Of a DNA stretch of 64,000 nt, positions 52,895-61,592 are shown one piece after another; position 1 is the stretch's first letter, and every line of letters begins with the position of its first letter. Location of the stretch: assembly GCA_965224225.1 (NCBI GenBank), contig CBDCZF010000032.1:62001-126000 (forward strand), in the 5' to 3' direction. The notes beneath the pieces are model-generated. The model was not told the origin of the DNA. It ran no database searches and worked only from the letters and a program-made list of their open reading frames with translations. The stretch comes from CAJQQK01 sp965224225. GTDB lineage: Bacteria; Pseudomonadota; Alphaproteobacteria; Rhizobiales; Hyphomicrobiaceae. A program made the translations under genes and the position numbers.

Positions 52895-53923
52895 TCATGC
52901 TTCGCCGGCAGCAATCCGCTGCCGCACCTCGGGCAACACCTTCGTGCCGACCGTCTCGATGTTGGCGAGGATTTCGTCCTGGCGCATGCTGGGCCAGCTC
53001 ATGCGCATGGTGAGATGCGTGATGCCGAGCCGGTGCTGCTTCAAGATGGCTTCGGTTACCTGGTCTGGTGAACCGACCCCGAACCTGTCAACAGCGAGCT
53101 TCTTGAGCTGCTCCTCAGGAGTCTCCCGTTCATCGAGCGTGAAGCCCGGCATGCCCCAGGCCGCATAGGCTTTGTATTTCTCGACCAGGTAGGGCGCTGC
53201 CCGCTTCAATGCGGTTTCTTCATCGTCGGCTGCCGCGACTTCGAACAGGCGCACGAGGTGCCGGCTCGGATCATGACCGGCTGCCGCGCGATGCTCGTTG
53301 AACAGCCTGATGTGGTCTTCCATATCCTCAGTGCGCGGTGTCGGCACCATGCACCAGCCATCGCCGATGCGCGCGGCGCGCTCGACGGCGGCATCGACCT
53401 GGGCTGCGATCAGCAATGGTGGCTGGCGATGTTCGTGAGGTCTTGGCCTGATCGTCATGTTTTCGAACTGCCAGTGGCGGCCGTTATGCGTAACGTTGTC
53501 CTCACTCCAAAGCCGGCGAATGATCTCGACACCTTCCGCCATACGGCTCGCGCGCTGCTTCATGGGCACGCGAAACATGTCGAATTCTTCCTGGCGATAG
53601 CCGAGGCCGACACCGAGATTGAAACGGCCGCCGGTGATCACGTCGAGAAAGGCACCGATTTCGGCGATTTCCATCGGGTTGTGCAGCGGCAGCAGCACGA
53701 TGTTGGTGCCGAACTCGAGCCCTTCCGCCTCGCCGGCCAGGCGCTGCATCAGGGGCAGCAGGGGGAAATAATGATAGCCGTCGGTGATGTGGTGCTCGCC
53801 GCCCCACACCGAATCGTAGCCAAGATCACGCACCAGGCGGACCTGCTCGACGATCTCGGCAAAACGGCGCGCCGGATCGTCCGTTGCCGGATGCTGCGAG
53901 TTGAGGAAGATGCCGAATTTCAT
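52895..53923 (-). CDS. LLM-family (luciferase-like) flavin- or F420-dependent oxidoreductase
   Basis: 342 aa. 'MKFGIFLNSQHPATDDPARR' begins the barrel; 'LGYDSVWGGEHHITDGYHYF' has the Glu-His-His typical of bacterial luciferase-type monooxygenases; 'GGRFNLGVGLGYRQEEFDMF' and 'PPLLIAAQVDAAVERAARIG' are family motifs. The E-H-H motif leans towards an FMNH2 monooxygenase of the alkanal type rather than an F420 dehydrogenase, but this is not decisive. It is the last gene of a four-gene operon with a hydrolase, an SCP2-like protein and a CoA transferase. Confidence 0.85.
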   Translation of the reverse strand: MKFGIFLNSQHPATDDPARRFAEIVEQVRLVRDLGYDSVWGGEHHITDGYHYFPLLPLMQRLAGEAEGLEFGTNIVLLPLHNPMEIAEIGAFLDVITGGRFNLGVGLGYRQEEFDMFRVPMKQRASRMAEGVEIIRRLWSEDNVTHNGRHWQFENMTIRPRPHEHRQPPLLIAAQVDAAVERAARIGDGWCMVPTPRTEDMEDHIRLFNEHRAAAGHDPSRHLVRLFEVAAADDEETALKRAAPYLVEKYKAYAAWGMPGFTLDERETPEEQLKKLAVDRFGVGSPDQVTEAILKQHRLGITHLTMRMSWPSMRQDEILANIETVGTKVLPEVRQRIAAGEA

Positions 53924-53935
53924 GTGAGCGTCCTT

Positions 53936-54790
53936 TCAACCAGCTGCTGCGATCTCATCGAGCACCGGCATTAGATAACCTTTGAAGGTCTCCGGATCCT
54001 CGCTCATCGGGAAATGGCCGAGGCGTTCCATTACGGTGAGTTTGGCACCCGGTATCTGGGCCGCCGTCTCGCGGCTTGCCTCGGGAGTGCAGGAATAATC
54101 GTATTCACCGGTCAGCATGTAGACCGGGCATTTGGTCGTATCGATTTCGGGCAACGAGGCACTGACGTCGCCGTCGATCGAGTAGAAATAGAGATCGCCT
54201 TTGAAGACACCCGGTCCGCCCTGCATGTAGTGCCAGAGCGTTTCCCAGCGATGCTTCATCGGCGCCTCGGGGCCGACCAGGCCGTAGCAGTAAGCAGCAC
54301 ACATCTCGCCGCCATGAATGTTCGGCCGGTGCAGCCAGGTGATGTCGAAATAGCGCTGCACGAAGGCGGATGACTGCAGGCCGATGATGCAGCGGAAGAG
54401 ATCCGGATGCCGTCTGGCGAGTTCGAGCACGACCCGGCCGCCGATCGAACAACCCATCACCACCGGGTTGTCGAGCGCCAGCGCCTTGGTGATCGTTACG
54501 ACCAGATCCACGTAGCTATCGGTGGTGAGCTTGTATTCCTCGTCCTGCCAGCCTTCGGGCGGCGACGACTTGCCGTGCCAGGGCATGTCAAACACGACCA
54601 CGCGGAAGCGGTTCGTGATGTCGGCATCATTCAGGAGAGCACGGTACTGGCGCCCGTCCGCCCCGGCTGTGTGCAGGCAAATCAGCGGAATGCCGCTGCC
54701 GGCCTCCTCCCAATAGAGCCGATGCGGGCGGCCGTGGATCTCAAGGTTCATGTAGCGCCCGACGATCGGTTCGATTGTCACGGTACTCAT
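53936..54790 (-). CDS. Alpha/beta hydrolase
   Basis: 284 aa from the ATG at 54790, which overlaps the next upstream stop by ATGA. The oxyanion strand 'IPLICLHTAGADGRQYRAL' is followed by the nucleophile elbow 'VMGCSIGGRVV' (Ser), the acid probably Asp in 'TGEYDYSCTPEAS', and the catalytic His in 'ERLGHFPMSEDP'. It should hydrolyse an ester, lactone or C-C bond. Its neighbours (oxygenase-like LLM protein, CoA transferase) suggest a degradation pathway. Confidence 0.88.
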   Translation of the reverse strand: MSTVTIEPIVGRYMNLEIHGRPHRLYWEEAGSGIPLICLHTAGADGRQYRALLNDADITNRFRVVVFDMPWHGKSSPPEGWQDEEYKLTTDSYVDLVVTITKALALDNPVVMGCSIGGRVVLELARRHPDLFRCIIGLQSSAFVQRYFDITWLHRPNIHGGEMCAAYCYGLVGPEAPMKHRWETLWHYMQGGPGVFKGDLYFYSIDGDVSASLPEIDTTKCPVYMLTGEYDYSCTPEASRETAAQIPGAKLTVMERLGHFPMSEDPETFKGYLMPVLDEIAAAG

Positions 54791-55167
54791 GCACGTTCTC
54801 CTCGGCCGAGCCGGCGCGGCTTTTCGAGCATCAGCTTGAGGGTCAGGAAGTTGGCCATCATCAGTTCGAGATTGCCGTCGATCTCCATCTTGCCCTCGCG
54901 GATAAGGGCCATGACGTCGTGGTGGCGTGGCTTGGGCACCGGCTTCCAGAATTCCTGCCATGCTTCCCTTGAGGCGCGGATCGAAAAGTCATATGGCATG
55001 GCGCGCAGCTCGACCGGCTCGACTGCCTCGATGCGGCCCTGTCGGATCTTGACGAGATGGCGCCGGTCGCCGACCTCGATCATCATGTCGGCTGAAAACC
55101 ATTGCCCCCGGCGCACCAGCGCGGGATCGGCGTTGACAAGTTGCTGCAGCGTTTCAATCACGTCCAA
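54787..55167 (-). CDS. SCP2-like small protein of unknown function
   Basis: 126 aa. The pattern of hydrophobic and charged residues ('MMIEVGDRRHLVKIRQGRIE', 'DFSIRASREAWQEFW', 'HDVMALIREGKMEIDGNLEL') resembles the sterol-carrier-protein-2 fold, in which a hydrophobic pocket holds lipids or acyl-CoA. I cannot name a specific family. It sits between the CoA transferase (three bases) and the hydrolase (ATGA overlap), so it is probably part of the same acyl-CoA pathway, perhaps as a carrier. Confidence 0.65.
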   Translation of the reverse strand: MDVIETLQQLVNADPALVRRGQWFSADMMIEVGDRRHLVKIRQGRIEAVEPVELRAMPYDFSIRASREAWQEFWKPVPKPRHHDVMALIREGKMEIDGNLELMMANFLTLKLMLEKPRRLGRGERA

Positions 55168-55170
55168 ACC

Positions 55171-56337
55171 CTATCGTCTGATCTCGGCGTCATTCTTGAG
55201 CAACGTCTCGAACACGTACTCGTTCGCATCGCCAAGCGGGGGCCCGAGTTTGTCGATCGATCCCGGGGTTTCCGATAGTCGCGGCAACGCGCTCGGTACG
55301 ACGATCTCGCCCAATTGCTCGTGCACGAAGCGGGTCAGCGTCTCGCGCGCGGCAAAATGCGGATCAGCGAAGATGTCGGCGATCGAGTTGACCGGACCGC
55401 AGGGCACATCGCCGGCCGTGCACTTCTCGACGACCTCCTTCATGCTGAGCGAGCGCGTCAGCTTTTCGACCTCACCGTCTATGGTTGCGCGATCGGCCAG
55501 GCGGCTATTGGTGGTCGGATGGCTCTCGGCGAGATCGGGCCGGCCGAGCACGTTGCAGGCCATGCGTTCCCACATCTTGTCGCTGGTGCAGGCGATTGCC
55601 ACCCAGTTGCCATCCGCGCAGGGGAAATGGCCGTGGGGGCAGGCGTTGCGCGTGTTGCGACCCTCGCGCTCGCGCACGATGCCATTCTTGGCATAAAGCG
55701 GCGCCATTTCATCGAGTACGCGGAAAATCGATTCAAACAGCGCCACGTCGATGACCTGACCGCGACCTGTGCTCTCGACGACCCGCAATGCCATCATGAC
55801 GCCGATCGCGCCATAGAAGCCGGAGATGTAGTCGGCAAGCGAGGTCGAGCCCGGCGTCACCGGCGGGCCGCCCGGCTCGCCTGCAAGATAGGTCAGGCCA
55901 CCGACCGCATGGGCAATTCGCGCAAACCCCGGCCGCTCGCGATAGGGTCCCGTTTGGCCATATCCGGTCACGCGCAGGATCACGAGGCGGGGGTTGATTT
56001 CAAGCAGCACGTCGGGCCCAAGCCCCCATTTCTCGAGCGTGCCGGGCCGGAAGTTCTCGGCCAGCACATCGGAACGGCGCACGAGTTCCTTGAGCGTCGC
56101 AGCATCCTTTTCGGATTTGAGATCGAGCGTCACGGAGTGCTTATTGCGCGCTTCCGAGAGCCAGGCGAGTGTCTGGCCATCGGCCTCGGTCGAGGTGCCG
56201 AAGCGGCGCAGAGGATCGCCGTCGGGATGCTCGACCTTGATCACTTCAGCGCCGAATTCGGCGAGGATCGTCGTTGCGAACGGTGCCGCAATGAACGTCG
56301 CCAGATCAAGCACGCGCACGCCGTCCAGAGGTTTCAT
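55171..56337 (-). CDS. CaiB/BaiF family CoA transferase
   Basis: 388 aa from the ATG at 56337 ('MKPLDGVRVLDLATFIAAPF'); the frame is open to 56505 but that part has no similarity. 'GAEVIKVEHPDGDPLRRFG', 'LAENFRPGTLEKWGLG' and 'VTGYGQTGPYRERPGF' are family signatures; the catalytic Asp should be the one in 'STSLADYISGFYGAIG' (about residue 174). It would activate an organic acid by CoA transfer. It is the first gene of a four-gene operon. Confidence 0.92.
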   Translation of the reverse strand: MKPLDGVRVLDLATFIAAPFATTILAEFGAEVIKVEHPDGDPLRRFGTSTEADGQTLAWLSEARNKHSVTLDLKSEKDAATLKELVRRSDVLAENFRPGTLEKWGLGPDVLLEINPRLVILRVTGYGQTGPYRERPGFARIAHAVGGLTYLAGEPGGPPVTPGSTSLADYISGFYGAIGVMMALRVVESTGRGQVIDVALFESIFRVLDEMAPLYAKNGIVREREGRNTRNACPHGHFPCADGNWVAIACTSDKMWERMACNVLGRPDLAESHPTTNSRLADRATIDGEVEKLTRSLSMKEVVEKCTAGDVPCGPVNSIADIFADPHFAARETLTRFVHEQLGEIVVPSALPRLSETPGSIDKLGPPLGDANEYVFETLLKNDAEIRR

Positions 56338-56583
56338 GGAATTGCCGTCCCTTGCCAAATCATGGCTCCTGATCATCTCACCGTAATCTATCACCCCACA
56401 TGCGGGCGCGACGATAGCCGTCGGAAGCCGGTCTGCCACCGGGGCGCGGAAAGATATCAACGCAGCGATTGTCGGTTCCGAATGCAACTGCCACGCATAT
56501 TCCATCTGCGATCTGGCGGGCCGTGACCGGAGCTTGCTATTGGTCTACGCCTGTTTATCCGGCATCCTTCGGAGACGATCCCT

Positions 56584-57792
56584 TTGACCCTGCTGCAGCA
56601 ACTAACCGGCGAGCGCCTGCGCGGCCAGACGCCAGCGCTGATGATGGGCCTCGGCCATGGCGCGACGCACTGGGTTATCGCGACGATCTATGTGCTCATG
56701 CCGTTTCTCTCGAAGGATCTTGGACTGAGTTACGCCGAAGCGGGCATGCTGATCACGCTGTTCCATGTCGCCTCGTTCGTTGCCAATGCCGGTTCGGGTG
56801 CCGTTGCCGACATCTCGGGCCGCTACATGGCAATCGCCTGCGGCTCGCTGGTGCTCGGTGCGCTGGCAATGGCCGTGTTCGGTCTCGGGCAGTCGTTCGC
56901 CTGGCTGATCGCGCCGATCATCGTCATCGGCGCAACCAACAACCTGTGGCATCCGGCAGCGATTTCGTTTCTCTCGAAGACGTACCCGACAACACGCGGC
57001 TTCGCGCTGTCGATCCACACGCTGGGCGCGACCATGGGCGATATCTTCGCACCGTTGTCGGCCGGCTTCCTGCTGTTGGTGATGAACTGGCAGGCGACCG
57101 CGATGGTCAACACGTTGCCGGTGTTCGCGGTCGCGCTGATCCTTGCCATCGTGCTCGGGCGCGACGAGGCGACGGGCGGTGGGGACGGCGGGCAGCGTAA
57201 GAGCGGCGTGAGTTACCTGGGCGCGCTGAGGGCGCTGGCGACCGATCGCTCGGTCGTGATGCTATGCATCATGGCAGGCTTCCGCTCGATGACACAGAAC
57301 GGGTTGCTGGTCTTCCTGCCGCTGTTTCTGGTCAATGAACTCGGTGCCGGTCCGGCGCTGGTCGGCATCGCCATGACCGGCATTCAGGCCGGCGCCATCG
57401 TGTCAGGCCCTGTCGCCGGCGCCTGGTCGGACAGCATCGGGCGCCAGCCGGTGATATCATATGGACTGATCGCGACATCGGTTACGATCGCCGCCATGAG
57501 CTTCGCACCGGGAGCCTATTCGTTCATTGCGCTCTCGTGCCTGCTCGGCTTCGTGATGTTCGCCGTGCGTCCGGTCATCCATAGCTGGACACTCGACCTT
57601 GCCGCAGACGACGTCTCGGGCAGCGCCATTAGCCTGCTATTTGCAACACAGTCGGCGTTCACAATGCTGGTACCGGTTGCCGGCGGCCTGATCGCCGATC
57701 AATGGGGCCTCGCGAGTGTGTTCTATATCCTGACCGGGACCGTTTCGATCGCAGCACTGATGAGCTTCCTGATCGAGAGCAAGCCTCAGTGA
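56584..57792 (+). CDS. Major facilitator superfamily transporter
   Basis: 402 aa from a TTG at 56584, with GGAG about ten bases upstream; an ATG at 56641 would remove 19 mostly soluble residues and remains possible. Twelve hydrophobic segments are visible, starting 'MMGLGHGATHWVIATIYVLM'. The loop between helices 2 and 3 is 'NAGSGAVADISGRYMAI', and the repeat partner 'GPVAGAWSDSIGRQPVI' is the MFS D-x-x-G-R motif. The substrate is unknown. It is divergent from the CoA transferase operon and may import its substrate. Confidence 0.88.
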   Translation: MTLLQQLTGERLRGQTPALMMGLGHGATHWVIATIYVLMPFLSKDLGLSYAEAGMLITLFHVASFVANAGSGAVADISGRYMAIACGSLVLGALAMAVFGLGQSFAWLIAPIIVIGATNNLWHPAAISFLSKTYPTTRGFALSIHTLGATMGDIFAPLSAGFLLLVMNWQATAMVNTLPVFAVALILAIVLGRDEATGGGDGGQRKSGVSYLGALRALATDRSVVMLCIMAGFRSMTQNGLLVFLPLFLVNELGAGPALVGIAMTGIQAGAIVSGPVAGAWSDSIGRQPVISYGLIATSVTIAAMSFAPGAYSFIALSCLLGFVMFAVRPVIHSWTLDLAADDVSGSAISLLFATQSAFTMLVPVAGGLIADQWGLASVFYILTGTVSIAALMSFLIESKPQ

Positions 57793-59108
57793 CTTTGTTG
57801 CGACCCGATCTGATCGAGCAGGTCTGCCCACTGCCGGTAGGCGTGCTGGAAATCAAATCTCTCCAGAAACACACGACGTGCATTGGCGCCCATGCACTCG
57901 CCCCGTTCCGGGTCAGCGGCCAATCCCCGGATCGCACGAGCGAGACCGGCATGATCGCGATCATCGATCACAAAGCCGCAATCGTTCGCCAGGATCAGAT
58001 CCCCGATTTCGCTTTCACGCCGGCCGACAAAGATCGTCGGGCGGCCGGCAGCAAGGCAGCCGTATAACTTGCTCGGCACGATCAACCGTGACAGACACGG
58101 CCGTAACGTCACAAGGTGGACATCGGCGACCGACAGACTCTGGGCGAGCTGCGCGCGGGACTGATGCGGCTTGAATGATACATTGGTAATGCCACGACCC
58201 GCCACTTCATGGCGCAACGCTTCGTAGGCAATGCCGCCGCCAATGAACAGCCAGTGTATGCCGGCCGTCGCGCCGCCAGCCCCCTCGTGGTCCAGTGCTT
58301 CAATCGCGGCAAGAAATGTCGCGTGGTCATGCGCACGACCGAGATTGCCGGAATGGGCGACAATGAATTGATCATCGAGTTGCCACGCTTTGCGCAGCCG
58401 ATTGCACGTCCTTGCCACGGGGAATACGCTCTCACCGGTTGACCAGTTGTGAACCACTGCAATGCGCTGACCCGGTACGCCGAGGGCCGAGACATGTCGC
58501 GCCATGTCGGAGCCCAGGACAACGTTGGCCGCGGCGCGGCGTAGCGATCGATTGCGCCAGCGGGTCAATCGGGGCAGCAGCGCCCTGGCGAATCTGCCAT
58601 GAACAAAGCCGAGTGACTCTGCGATTTCCGGGTAGACGTCCTGCAGCCAGTTGACGAGGTGGGCGCGACGTAACCTTACGATCGGCTCGACGACGATTGA
58701 CAGCAACGGTGGATCGGTCTTGACTACGACGATGTCGCCGCGGCGCACGATCCACAGCAAGCGCCAGAGCGCAGCGACGGAGAACGTCACATAGTCGACG
58801 GCGCGACCGGCAAGGCCAAATCCGGCCACTTGGGTCGCCCTGATGCGGTATACCGTAAGCCCATGAGCACTTTCGATCTTCGGTTCCCGGGCGCCGTGGC
58901 GACTGAACCCGGTCACCACCGTGACGCGCCAGCCATCGTCGGCAAGGGCCGCGGCAAGCTCGCCCAGCAGCTGGCCGGTAGCAGCATGGTCCGGCACAAA
59001 GTAACGGTTGACGAATAGGACGCGGCGACCAGCGCCGGACGCATGCGGGCGGATCAAGCCGGCGTGCCCTTCAATTCTCGGCAACGATTTGGCTTTGTGC
59101 ACCGGCAA
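57786..59108 (-). CDS. Glycosyltransferase family 4 (WbuB-like)
   Basis: 440 aa. The GT-B N-domain begins 'VLFVNRYFVPDHAATGQLLG' (about 30-49); the C-domain has 'FIVAHSGNLGRAHDHATFL' and the donor-site region 'IVPSKLYGCLAAGRPTIFVG' with 'ESEIGDLI', the usual E-x7-E-like element. It should add a sugar to a lipid-linked surface glycan. The start at 59108 overlaps the carbamoyltransferase gene by 38 bases; a later GTG at 59021, at 'VLFVNRY', would reduce this. It converges with the MFS gene with a seven-base overlap. Confidence 0.87.
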   Translation of the reverse strand: MPVHKAKSLPRIEGHAGLIRPHASGAGRRVLFVNRYFVPDHAATGQLLGELAAALADDGWRVTVVTGFSRHGAREPKIESAHGLTVYRIRATQVAGFGLAGRAVDYVTFSVAALWRLLWIVRRGDIVVVKTDPPLLSIVVEPIVRLRRAHLVNWLQDVYPEIAESLGFVHGRFARALLPRLTRWRNRSLRRAAANVVLGSDMARHVSALGVPGQRIAVVHNWSTGESVFPVARTCNRLRKAWQLDDQFIVAHSGNLGRAHDHATFLAAIEALDHEGAGGATAGIHWLFIGGGIAYEALRHEVAGRGITNVSFKPHQSRAQLAQSLSVADVHLVTLRPCLSRLIVPSKLYGCLAAGRPTIFVGRRESEIGDLILANDCGFVIDDRDHAGLARAIRGLAADPERGECMGANARRVFLERFDFQHAYRQWADLLDQIGSQQSH

Positions 59109-60849
59109 CGTCCAAAGCCGGATCCGGCTGACGCCGGATCAGCCAGTCACCGAGCACCAGGGCATCCATGTTCGTACGCCGGAAGCAATCGAGCGCCTCA
59201 CCCGGTGTGCAGACGATCGGCTCATTTTCGTTGAACGAGGTATTGAGCACCATCGGCACGCCGGTGATCGCGTGAAACGCGCTGATAAGTTGCCAGAACC
59301 GCTGGTTGGCCGAGCGCGTGACGGTTTGCAATCTGCTCGAACCGTTGACGTGCGTGACCGCCGGGATCAGCGCCCGCTTGTCCGCGCGCACCGGCCGCGT
59401 TTCGCCCATAAACAGTATCTCCGCGACACCAACGTCGAACCACTCGGCGGCATGTTCAGCCAGAACCGAGGGTGCGAACGGCCGGAAGCTTTCACGGCGC
59501 TTGATCTTGTGATTCAGGATATCCTTCATGTCGGCGCGGCGCGGGTCGGCGAGCAGCGAGCGATTGCCGAGTGCGCGGGGGCCGAACTCCATGGCGCCCT
59601 GAAACCAGCCGACGACCTCACCGCGCACGATGCTTTCCGCTACAATACGGCAGAGTTCTTTCGTGTCGCCGATCCTATGCGCCTCGAAGGGTGCAGAGCC
59701 GAGAGCCGCCTCGATGGCCTCGTCGTCGAAGGACGGGCCGAGGTCCGCTGCCATAGGCCTGCCCGAGCGCGGATGGCCGAATTGGTGCCAAACATGCAGG
59801 GCCGCACCAACCGCGCCGCCGGCATCTCCAGGTGCCGGCGGCAGATAGAGGTGCCTGATCGACGTTTCCTGCCTGAGCCGGCCATTCGCGGCTGCATTCA
59901 TTGCACAGCCGCCGGCCAGCGCCAGATTTTCCAGGCGATGGCGTTCATAAAGCGCGCCGACCAACCGGAACAGTGCTTGCTCATAGGCGGCCTGAACCGA
60001 GGCCGCTAGGTCCAGATGGTGTTGGTCCAGTTCTCGACCTGACCGGCGCGCCGGGCCTAACAGCGCTTCGAGCGCCGGCGAAAAGAGCGTCGCGAATTTC
60101 GGGGCCCCGTCTCTATTGGTTTCGTCGACCGGCTCGCGATGGTGGCGAAAAAAATCGAGATTCAGCGCGAACGTGCCATCCCGCCGCTGCTGCAGGATCG
60201 CATCCATCTCCGCCTCGAACCGCGGCCTGCCGTATGGCGCAAGACCCATGATCTTGTATTCGTCACCATAGTTCGGAAACCCCAGAAACTGGGTCATTGC
60301 CTGATAGAAGATGCCAAGCGAATGGGGAAAAATGAGCCGGCCCGCGACGTTGATCTCGGCACCACGGCCGATCCCCCAGGCAGCACTTGCAAAATCGCCG
60401 AAGCCATCGACGGACAGTACGATCCCCTCATCGAACGGCGAGACCAGGAAGGCCGATGCCAGATGGGCAATATGATGTTCGACGCGGTGAATGCGCCCAC
60501 GGAAGCTGGTCCCTTTCTCCAAGCGATCAAGTTGATGCCGGATCGACAACCGCCGTCCGGCGTTGACGATGCGGTCGCCGAGCAACGCACGGCCCGGCCT
60601 GGTTCGCGCGACGTGCCAGGCTTTGGCCAGGAAGTTCGCGGTCGGATCAGAATTGACCGCGACATGATCGACGTCGGAAATCGTGGCACTAATCCGTGCG
60701 AGGCAGGCAGAAATGGCGAGCGATGGAAAGCCCGACCAATGCTTGACGCGCCTCAGCCGCTCCTCCTCGATGGCCGCGACGATCTTGCCGTCGCGCACCA
60801 GGCAGGCGGCGGCATCGCCGTGATAGGCGTTGAGGCCGAGGATCAGCAT
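59071..60849 (-). CDS. Carbamoyltransferase (NodU/CmcH family)
   Basis: 592 aa. The N-terminal ASKHA-fold domain starts 'MLILGLNAYHGDAAACLVRD' and has 'RVEHHIAHLASAFLVSPF' with the metal-binding His residues; 'VLSVDGFGDFASAAWGIG' is also conserved. The C-terminal YrdC-like half has 'GPRALGNRSLLADPRR' and 'GVPMVLNTSFNENEPIVCTP'. It transfers carbamoyl from carbamoyl phosphate, via carbamoyl-AMP, to a hydroxyl group of a sugar or other acceptor. Within this polysaccharide cluster a sugar acceptor is likely. Confidence 0.93.
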   Translation of the reverse strand: MLILGLNAYHGDAAACLVRDGKIVAAIEEERLRRVKHWSGFPSLAISACLARISATISDVDHVAVNSDPTANFLAKAWHVARTRPGRALLGDRIVNAGRRLSIRHQLDRLEKGTSFRGRIHRVEHHIAHLASAFLVSPFDEGIVLSVDGFGDFASAAWGIGRGAEINVAGRLIFPHSLGIFYQAMTQFLGFPNYGDEYKIMGLAPYGRPRFEAEMDAILQQRRDGTFALNLDFFRHHREPVDETNRDGAPKFATLFSPALEALLGPARRSGRELDQHHLDLAASVQAAYEQALFRLVGALYERHRLENLALAGGCAMNAAANGRLRQETSIRHLYLPPAPGDAGGAVGAALHVWHQFGHPRSGRPMAADLGPSFDDEAIEAALGSAPFEAHRIGDTKELCRIVAESIVRGEVVGWFQGAMEFGPRALGNRSLLADPRRADMKDILNHKIKRRESFRPFAPSVLAEHAAEWFDVGVAEILFMGETRPVRADKRALIPAVTHVNGSSRLQTVTRSANQRFWQLISAFHAITGVPMVLNTSFNENEPIVCTPGEALDCFRRTNMDALVLGDWLIRRQPDPALDVAGAQSQIVAEN

Positions 60850-61592
60850 GGCGTTTCAGGCTTGGTGATGAAGAAGCAGATCGTCGTTGCAAGCGGCGGC
60901 GGCAGAATGGCGTGGACCGCGAGCATCGCACCATAGATCAAGCGATTGGCGAAACAGTAGGCCGGTTCCGCGCTCTCGTAATAGTGATGGACGTGGCAGC
61001 CGGCGAAGGCATTGCGCACCTCGCGTGGCGAGTTGAGCCGGTAGTATTTCGCGAACACGTCATGAGCTAACCGGTCCGGCTGGATGCTGCGCAGCAAATG
61101 TGTGTGGCGGCTGGCAGGGATCAGACGCGCGGTCAGCGCAACATAGCCGATGCGGTTCGGCGTCCTGGCGCAAATCACGCCGCCCGGTTTGAGAACCCTC
61201 AGGAGTTCCAGCGCGGTCTCTCGTGGGTTTGCAATATGCTCAAACACCATGTCGGCAACGATGACGTTGAAGGATGCGTCGCCAAACGGTAGCGGGCCAT
61301 CTGGCTGAATGACGAATTTGTGGTCGGAGCAGGGATGTTCCAACACGGCCGGATCGACGTCACAGGCCGTCACGGTCGCGCCTGATGCTCTCAGGTCGCG
61401 CAAATCGCGACGATAGAGAGACGTGTCGTCAAACCAGAACGCTCCACGGCCGGCGCCGAAGTCGAGTACCCGGCGTACCTGCCGGCGCAACATTGCCGCC
61501 CGGACGAAGGCATAGAAGCGCACCGTGCCATCGAGTTTCGAAAAGCCGTCAACCGCCGTCTCTCGATGCCAGTGACGGATCGGGTCACTCAT
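60843..61592 (-). CDS. Class I SAM-dependent methyltransferase
   Basis: 249 aa from the ATG at 61592. The SAM loop is 'VRRVLDFGAGRGAFWFDD' (motif I), then Asp in 'VTACDVDPAVLEHP' (motif II), 'FNVIVADMVFEHIANPRET' and 'LLRVLKPGGVICARTPNRIG' (motif post-III). It overlaps both neighbours by seven or eight bases, so is tightly co-translated with the flippase and carbamoyltransferase. It likely methylates a sugar of the surface glycan. Confidence 0.88.
   Translation of the reverse strand: MSDPIRHWHRETAVDGFSKLDGTVRFYAFVRAAMLRRQVRRVLDFGAGRGAFWFDDTSLYRRDLRDLRASGATVTACDVDPAVLEHPCSDHKFVIQPDGPLPFGDASFNVIVADMVFEHIANPRETALELLRVLKPGGVICARTPNRIGYVALTARLIPASRHTHLLRSIQPDRLAHDVFAKYYRLNSPREVRNAFAGCHVHHYYESAEPAYCFANRLIYGAMLAVHAILPPPLATTICFFITKPETPC

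Noticed and set aside
55315..56526. 403-codon plus-strand open frame opposite the CoA transferase
   Set aside because: Antisense shadow; the CoA transferase has clear signatures throughout.
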